Source of the DNA: Bifidobacterium canis
Lineage (GTDB): Bacteria; Actinomycetota; Actinomycetes; Actinomycetales; Bifidobacteriaceae
Length of the DNA: 64,000 nucleotides
Assembly (NCBI RefSeq): GCF_009727065.1
Contig: NZ_WNLP01000007.1
Location: forward strand, 1-64,000
Direction: 5' to 3'
The notes under the pieces are model-generated. The model ran no database searches. It was not told the DNA's origin and saw only the letters and a program-made list of their open reading frames with translations. Within the stretch, counting starts at the first letter, position 1. Each line of letters starts with the position of its first letter. Positions 58,052-64,000 of this stretch are shown in pieces. The position numbers were made by a program, and so were the translations under genes.

Positions 58052-59731
58052 TCACTTGGAGTCGTGCTTGGACCTGGGAGTGTGCTTGGAGGCGAGGCTA
58101 GCGACCCACGGGTCGACGATCGTGCGGGTGCGACTCGTCGCATTCTTAAACGCATCAGTGGCGTCCATCACGAAGTCGAACAGATCGGGGTCATGATCGG
58201 CGGCGTTCGCCATCGCGCGCGCATGCTGCCTGAGCACGAACTTGCGCCAGCCGGAAGTGAGCAGCAAGTCGATGCTTGCGCCATACATGCCGGTCGGGTA
58301 GCCGAACATGAACGATACGGCAACGCCAAGCGCCAGGAACGGCGCCATGCCCCAGCCGAAAATCTCACAACCAAGCAAAAATGCGCTCACCGGGCAACGA
58401 TTGAACGCCGCGAGGAAGCACAGCGCCCCCACTGCGACGCCAACGTTGGCGCCCATGCCGGTCATCGCGAAGCATGCTCCGCCGAGCAATCCGCCGATGC
58501 ACAGCGACGGCATGATCTCGCCGCCTTTGAACCAGAATCCCAAGCAGATGAATGTGAGCAATCCTTTGATCGCGAAATCCCAGGAAACGGAAGGTGTCAC
58601 CAAAATCTCGTTGAGCAAGTCGCCGCCCGAGCCGGTCATCTTCCACCAGCCGAACACACTCACCAAAGTGGCCATCAATAATCCGCCAGCAACCACCCAC
58701 ACGTAGTAATTGTGGAGCAATTGCATGGTGGCGTTCTGCACCAAACGAATGCAGAGCGCGAATATGCTTCCACCGACCGCGCAAACGATGCCGATGATCA
58801 AGCATGCGCCCACAGCGCGCCAGTTGAACTCGGGAACGGGAACGGTCACGATCACGTCGCCGATGCCGAAATGGTGGGCTATCGCGAACGCGGTGAAGCA
58901 GCCGACGAGCATCGAGAACGAATAGCGCAATCCTTTGAAGCGCATCAGCTCCAGCACGAGCATGCATGAGCCGAGTGGTGCGAAGAACAACGCGGAGAAC
59001 GTGGCAGCCATGCCGACCGACGCCGCATACGAGTGCATCGTGCGCTCTTCTGCGTCGTGCGAATCGACGCGCAGAATATCGTGCAGCTTAAACGGTTTGG
59101 CAATCGTGGATCCCAAACTCGCGCCCATCTGCAAAGCACCGGCCTCTTTACCCACGGAGCCGCCCATCAGCATCGACATGCCGGTGGTCAGGAAGATGCC
59201 GGGCGCGAGCAGTGCGCGAATGGCGTGCCCGTGGCGCATTTGCGCGATAACCGACTCGGTGGTCTCCCCCAGCGGAATCTTCCACATCTTGTAAATGAGC
59301 AATTCGAGCAATCCGGCGACTGGCAGCAGCCAGATCAGCCATGTGTGTGCGAGAAAAATCTTGCGCATCGCACCAACGAACAGGCACAGCAGAATGGAAG
59401 CCGCCGCACCGACCACGCCGCAGACCAGCGCAAACAGCAAATGTTTGAAAATCTCCGGCCAGTCGAAACGGTGGGCTTTTGCCGGCTGCTCAGCGGGGTC
59501 GCTATGCGCAGCGAGCGCAGTGGGCTCAGCGTGCACGCCGTGCGTGGCGGATGTAGCGGGCGTGGTGTGAGCGTTAGACGTAGTGCGTTCAGCGCGATCA
59601 ACGTGTTCGGTGGGTTCGGTGCGCTTGCGTTGCCTCTGCGCCTGCGAATCCGGCGATGTTGTGCTACTCATGCCTGCGCTCACTTCTTCCCACAACCAAT
59701 CTTCGTCTGCATCTACCGGCATTCTACGCAC
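58052..59731 (-). CDS. CLC-type anion channel/transporter
   Basis: The 559-residue protein has a hydrophilic N-terminus of about 90 residues and about ten membrane segments. The first anion-filter motif is GGSVGKEAGALQMGAS with the gating Glu. The third is WFKGGEIMPSLCIGGLLG, which contains the KGGE pattern seen in fluoride-type and EriC-like CLCs rather than the GIPGG of chloride types. It may therefore export fluoride, but chloride cannot be excluded. The C-terminal tail of about 70 residues has no CBS domains. The start at 59731 is not certain; a Met about 20 codons inside (MSSTTSPDSQ) is possible. Confidence 0.85.
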   Translation of the reverse strand: MRRMPVDADEDWLWEEVSAGMSSTTSPDSQAQRQRKRTEPTEHVDRAERTTSNAHTTPATSATHGVHAEPTALAAHSDPAEQPAKAHRFDWPEIFKHLLFALVCGVVGAAASILLCLFVGAMRKIFLAHTWLIWLLPVAGLLELLIYKMWKIPLGETTESVIAQMRHGHAIRALLAPGIFLTTGMSMLMGGSVGKEAGALQMGASLGSTIAKPFKLHDILRVDSHDAEERTMHSYAASVGMAATFSALFFAPLGSCMLVLELMRFKGLRYSFSMLVGCFTAFAIAHHFGIGDVIVTVPVPEFNWRAVGACLIIGIVCAVGGSIFALCIRLVQNATMQLLHNYYVWVVAGGLLMATLVSVFGWWKMTGSGGDLLNEILVTPSVSWDFAIKGLLTFICLGFWFKGGEIMPSLCIGGLLGGACFAMTGMGANVGVAVGALCFLAAFNRCPVSAFLLGCEIFGWGMAPFLALGVAVSFMFGYPTGMYGASIDLLLTSGWRKFVLRQHARAMANAADHDPDLFDFVMDATDAFKNATSRTRTIVDPWVASLASKHTPRSKHDSK

Positions 59732-59789
59732 GTTGACTTGCGTGGAAGAACGCTGCCAGCAAATTCAGCCCGCTGCGAGTGCGCAAGAC

Positions 59790-62700
59790 TCACTTGGTGG
59801 AGTGGCGCGCGTGACGCGGACGACGCATCACCACCACGTAGGCTCCCGCCAGCAAACCTGCGGCGAGCAATGCCCAGATGATGTATGAGCCCGTTTCCGG
59901 CATACCCGGCGCATTCCACACGTAGTTGGTGAACACCGGAGGCTTCGCTGCATCAGCAGAGCCGCTGGCATCACCGTAGGTCACCGCGGACTTCAGCACA
60001 CCAGTGCCGTCGTCAGTCACCGCAACCGTGACCGTCGCCAGATGCGAATCGTACGAGATTCCCGTCTTCTTGGTCTGCGCTTCCTTGATCTTGTAGGTGT
60101 GCGTGCCCGTCTTCGTGTAGTTGAGCTGTGGGAAGGTGATCGAACCGTCTGCCAAGTTGGACGCGGTTCCGACGCTGTTCCAATTGGTTCCGCTGCAATC
60201 GCCGTCAGCCGTCACTTCGCACATCGAGAACTCATACTCGCCCTTCTTCAACGTGGAGGGATCGGTGGTTCCCGCATGGAACAGCTGCTTCGTCGCTTGC
60301 ACCATAGCGGTCGTTGGCGATGGCGCATACGTGTTCGTCGCCGTCACGTTCACCGTGTCGTTCGCGTTCAACGTGCCTTCCGATGGCGTGATTCCTTGCA
60401 AACTATAGCCCTGCGGAAGATTCTGCTCTTCGATGTGGTAGGTGGTTCCTGCATCGAGATTCTCGAAGGTCGCCGTCTGGTTTGCGTTCAACGACAGCGT
60501 TGCCACGTTGTTCGTGAAGGTAACGCTTTTCGCCGTACCGTTGATGAGCACTGTGTGGCTGCCGCTTATAGGCGTGCCGTCAGGAGATCCCAACGTCACC
60601 GCAAATGTGAACGCCGTGTTGCTCTTCGGATGCAGCCCGCTGTCGGTGCTCGACGCCGGCACTACCTTCTTCAGCGTCAGCGTCGCCGGCTTACTGGTGT
60701 TGCGGAACACCGTGCTGCCCGACAGCTGGCTGGTGGCATACAGTTTGCCGTCCGACGTTTCCTGCACATTGACGGTGACCGTACGCTCCGCTGTGTCGTA
60801 TTTGACAGTCGTATTATTAGAATCTTCCACTTCCTTGATCAGATACGTGTGCGTGCCTTTATCTGCTTCGGCATAGTTGAGTTTGAATTCAATCGCCGCA
60901 GCGGTGTTCTTCACCGTCTGCACAATATTGCCCGTAGACGAGTCGACTAGATTGAATGTGAACTGTTGGCTCGGCACATTTCCGTCCATCAGTTTGGTGA
61001 GATGGAATACGATGCTCGTTTTCTTTGCACTCGGCTCGTATTGGTTCAAGAATGTGGTCGTTTGGACTTCACTTGGACTGATGCTGCCGTTTTCACCACT
61101 TTCGCTCACCTGAGTCCAACCTGGCAGAGTACCTGATCCCGGCGTGACGCTCGGGTCGCTCGACGAACCGACTGCTTCCCACTGCGCATACAGTGTGTAT
61201 TTTATAGTATCGTCAGACTGCTGAGACGTTGGACGAGTGTACTGAGATCCCGCTGTCATCAAAGGATTACTCGTCGCGTTAACAGCGCCCGGCTGCGTCG
61301 TCCAGCCCGTGAACTTGTAGCCGAAATGAAAGAACATGCTGTAAGGCAGGGTGATGGTATTGGGGTCTGACGCGATTGCCGTCACCGGGTCTTGACTGCC
61401 CGAACCGCCGTTAGCGTTAAAGTTCACAGTGAATGGAACGATGTACGGCACATAGACCATACCCTGACTGTTATTCACAGCAAGCTTCGCCCAACTCGTC
61501 TGCTTCGTTGGCAGGGTTTTAGGCGTATCGATGAACGGTGACATCACACGCTGGAAGAAGCTGGCATTGGCTGTGACAAAAGCTGCGCCGCCCTTACTCC
61601 CAGCAGGTACACCGATTTTGTTCATCTTCAAGTTCGAAGAGCCCCAGAACATAAACTGGAAGCTTGTTACCTTACTGACATCCCAGTGAGCCATTGCAGA
61701 CGTATCGGTGAGTTTCGTGCAGTTGTAAAACATTTCGGACATATTCGTCACCGAGGCGGTGTTCCAGTTTTGCAAACCCGAAATATTAGTGAGCTGTGAA
61801 TCAACCTTGTACATCTCGAACATGTATGACATATCAGTCACTTTAGAGGTGTCCCAGTTACTCAAAGCATCTACATTGGTGATTTTCGGGCAAGAGTAGA
61901 ACATCATGTGAATAGAAGTCACCTTTGATGTGTCCCACCTCTTCAATGGAGTCAAATCAGCAAGCGAAGCACAGCTACTGAACATACCCTCCATATTCGT
62001 AACATTGGCAGTATTCCAATTACTCAATGGAGTCAAATCAGTGATCGATGTGCCTGCAAATAAGCTCTCCATGTTCATGACTGCAGATGTGTCCCATTTC
62101 CCCAATCCTGAAATATCTGAAAGCTTACTGTTTGCGAAGGCGTTCGTCATATCAGTCACCGTGTGTGTGTCCCAGTTTGCCAAGGAATTCGCATTGGTGA
62201 GACCGCATTTTTGGAATGCCCAATACATGTTCTGCACCTTGCTAGTGTTCCAACTCCTTATGGGAGATAAGTCGCTCAATGATGTGCAACCTGAGAATAT
62301 GCTTTGCATGCTGGTTAACTCAGAAGTATCCCAATGTGATAGACCACTGATATCCGTCAGATTCGAACAACCTGAAAATAGAGATTGCTGAGAACCCATA
62401 AGCTTAATGGTTCCTTGCGTCACTACTTTTTGATCTTGACATCGTTGCCATTCTTTAGCCACGGTGGAGTGTAATCCACAGCATCACCTATCGTGCCAAC
62501 ACTGCCGTTAAGCGGTTCAACATGCAAAGTGCCGTCTGCATCAATCTTCCACTCGACGCTCGTGCCAGTCTTAGTAGTCCAGGAAGTATAGCCAGCATCA
62601 AGCACTGCCACTGTGGTGGCTGTAGTGCTCGGCGTCTCCACGGCGGAGTGCACCTGCGGCGTGGTGTTCTCCACCACTTGACTCGTCTGCGGCTCGCCCG

Positions 62701-62812
62701 CATTTCCTGTGTTCACACTCGTGTAACGGGTCAACCATTGACTGGCAGACATTGGAATGCCTGGCATCATCACAGTCAAGCCCAAGAGCACGCTTACAAT
62801 CGCTCTCAACAT
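59790..62812 (-). pseudogene. LPXTG-anchored surface protein with BspA-like (DUF285) repeats and pilin-type domains, one frameshift
   Basis: The N-terminal piece (62812-62423) has a signal peptide (MLRAIVSVLLGLTVMMPG) and ends after DVKIKK; one A missing in an A run near 62427 separates it from VVTQGTIKLMGSQQSLFSGC. Then come about ten 23-26-residue DUF285 repeats (WDTSKVTDMSYMF-type), a Listeria-Bacteroides-type repeat (VNFNANGGSGSQDP, GYKFTGWT), three isopeptide/Cna-B-like pilin domains (each ending in TFxNT- or YTxKE-type strands), and the sorting signal MPETG with helix and RRPRHARHSTK. Corrected length is about 1007 residues. Likely role: adhesion, covalently wall-bound by sortase. Confidence 0.85.
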
Positions 62813-62829
62813 GATGATTCACCCTTTCT

Positions 62830-64000
62830 TTACTCGGAGACTTCGCTGACCATGTATGTGGTGCCGCCCGGCAGACCATCTATTTGCAGGTAGCCCATAG
62901 CCGGAACTGCGAATTTGACGATGCCGCCCTTCGAGTCCACCTTCGCTGTCTGAGTGCTTTCGGTGTAGCCGTTGGAGTGCAGATCTGTGGCAGTGGCGCT
63001 CGTCCACTTTGGCGTATAGACTTTGGCCGTTATCGTCGTAGGCAACGTGCCGCCTTGCGGAGGCATGAGCGCGATCTCCACAGGGAAGATCTGGTTGCGT
63101 TGCTTCACCGTGGCTGGGTCGTCTATGATCGTCTTTTCGATCTTCAGGCTGCCATTGCCAGCGACGTTCTTCCACACCATCGGCGTATCAAACGGGCTGG
63201 TGCCGGAGGCCACGCTGAAGTCTTGCTTGACGTTGAGCGTGCCATCGCCGTTGTCGGTTATCGTCGCCGTCACCTTCTGCACATGGCCGTCCCACACGAC
63301 CTTCGTATCGCCATCATCCTTCTTTTCCGAGATGTAGTAGGTGTAGGTGGTAGGAGTGCTGGTGGCAGACACATCTTGTTCGGTGAACTTCACCGGTTTG
63401 AACACGGCTTCGGTTGCCGTCACGCTCTTGCTGGCGGTCTTGGCTGTGGTTGCCTCCATGCAATTCTTGGCATTGGCATCACCATATGGTGCATCCTTGC
63501 ACAGTTCGAACGTGAACTGGCGCTGGCTCAGGTCTCCGCCGACGAACACCTTCGTGGCCTTGAGACTCATCTCGCCCTTCGCATGGTATTCGTTGTTGAA
63601 CTGTGGAACCAGCGTGGTGCTGCCATCGACCTTCGCCGCGGAAGCCTTCGTTGCCGTTTCATCGGCGTCGGTCAGTGCAGCTCCCTGGGTGCCGTCCGCG
63701 TTCGCGTGATAGTAGGTAGGGGTTGCCGTGATCGTGCCGTCGCCCATATCTTTGACATCGACGTTGACGTAGAACACCGTCTTGTCGTAGGTATAGCCGC
63801 CGACGTGCAGATCGCGCTCGACAATCTTGTAGGTGTGGGGCTTGCCTACATCGACGTTCGTGTAGCCGATCTTCGAGAACTTCACACTGCCATCGGCATC
63901 GTTGTATGCGGCACGAACCACGTTGCCCGCGGTGTCTTGCACCTCGAACTGGAACTGGTTCATTCGCATCGCGTGCCCAGTCAAAGTCTTCTTGGCTTCC
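62830..64000 (-). CDS. Isopeptide-domain (Spy0128/FctA-like) surface protein, partial
   Basis: The frame is open to the window edge, so the N-terminus lies outside. At least three pilin-type domains are visible: EAKKTLTGHAMRMNQFQFEVQD, then SLKATKVFVGGDLSQRQFTFELCKD, then SLKIEKTIIDDP. Such domains form internal Lys-Asn isopeptide bonds. It ends abruptly at GGTTYMVSEVSE with no linker, LPXTG motif or anchor helix, 17 bp before the next gene. It may be truncated, secreted, or missing its end through a rearrangement. Confidence 0.8.
   Translation of the reverse strand, partial: EAKKTLTGHAMRMNQFQFEVQDTAGNVVRAAYNDADGSVKFSKIGYTNVDVGKPHTYKIVERDLHVGGYTYDKTVFYVNVDVKDMGDGTITATPTYYHANADGTQGAALTDADETATKASAAKVDGSTTLVPQFNNEYHAKGEMSLKATKVFVGGDLSQRQFTFELCKDAPYGDANAKNCMEATTAKTASKSVTATEAVFKPVKFTEQDVSATSTPTTYTYYISEKKDDGDTKVVWDGHVQKVTATITDNGDGTLNVKQDFSVASGTSPFDTPMVWKNVAGNGSLKIEKTIIDDPATVKQRNQIFPVEIALMPPQGGTLPTTITAKVYTPKWTSATATDLHSNGYTESTQTAKVDSKGGIVKFAVPAMGYLQIDGLPGGTTYMVSEVSE

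Noticed and set aside
55964..58681. Plus-strand frame of about 900 codons opposite oxc and part of the CLC gene
   Set aside because: Spans two real genes and their gap on the other strand; composition is that of a shadow frame.

Overview
The window looks like chromosomal DNA of a Bifidobacterium or a close Bifidobacteriaceae relative. The signs are moderate-to-high GC core genes, an actinobacterial gene set (NucS, a long ATP synthase delta subunit, CebR/LacI-type sugar control, MalFG-type sugar permeases without their own ATPase), GH94, GH31 and GH5 carbohydrate enzymes, and the frc/oxc oxalate pathway known from bifidobacteria. Species is not decided.

Layout. 1-6.1 kb: remains of an exopolysaccharide cluster on the minus strand (DUF4012 protein, chain-length/tyrosine kinase, GT-C-like membrane protein, GT2 transferase), every gene frameshifted as sequenced. 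6.8-7.9 kb: an Abi_2 gene. 8-14.3 kb: amino-acid genes argS-lysA and hom-thrB. 15-24.1 kb: a cellobiose locus (binding protein, two permeases, LacI regulator, cellobiose phosphorylase) plus a RidA gene. 24.2-31 kb: tRNA-Arg(CCG), CYTH protein, YbbN-like protein, lipoprotein and membrane protein, FKBP lipoprotein, nucS. 31.1-38.1 kb: the complete F1Fo ATP synthase operon atpBEFHAGDC. 38.5-39.6 kb: metA. 39.8-47.4 kb: a 7.6 kb integrative element in the initiator tRNA gene, with a 47 bp duplicated att core, integrase, FtsK/TraB-like translocase, Rep_2 initiator, Xis-like gene and a BsuBI/PstI-type restriction-modification pair. 47.8-57.8 kb: oxalate genes (frc; oxc plus an AEC transporter) with a GH31 glycosidase and a GH5 mannanase between them. 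58-64 kb: a CLC anion transporter and two cell-surface pilin/adhesin-type genes, one with a sortase motif and one running off the window.

Thirteen genes are broken by single-base indels, often in short homopolymers. Because atpG carries two of them, many are probably errors in this sequence. Genes marked 'pseudogene' below are those whose frame is broken as given; this is not a claim that they are dead in the cell.

The most unusual material is between the genes. Six intergenic stretches hold degenerate dyad-rich tandem arrays with almost the same period: 53 bp (6.3 and 30.0 kb), 52-53 bp (10.7 kb), 51 bp (14.4 and 49.2 kb, the latter exactly 16 x 51) and 102 bp (19.9 kb). Their sequences fall into four families, but all repeat at about five turns of B-DNA or twice that. 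There are also two MITE-like inverted-repeat elements (one family present twice) and a family of AT-centred palindromes.
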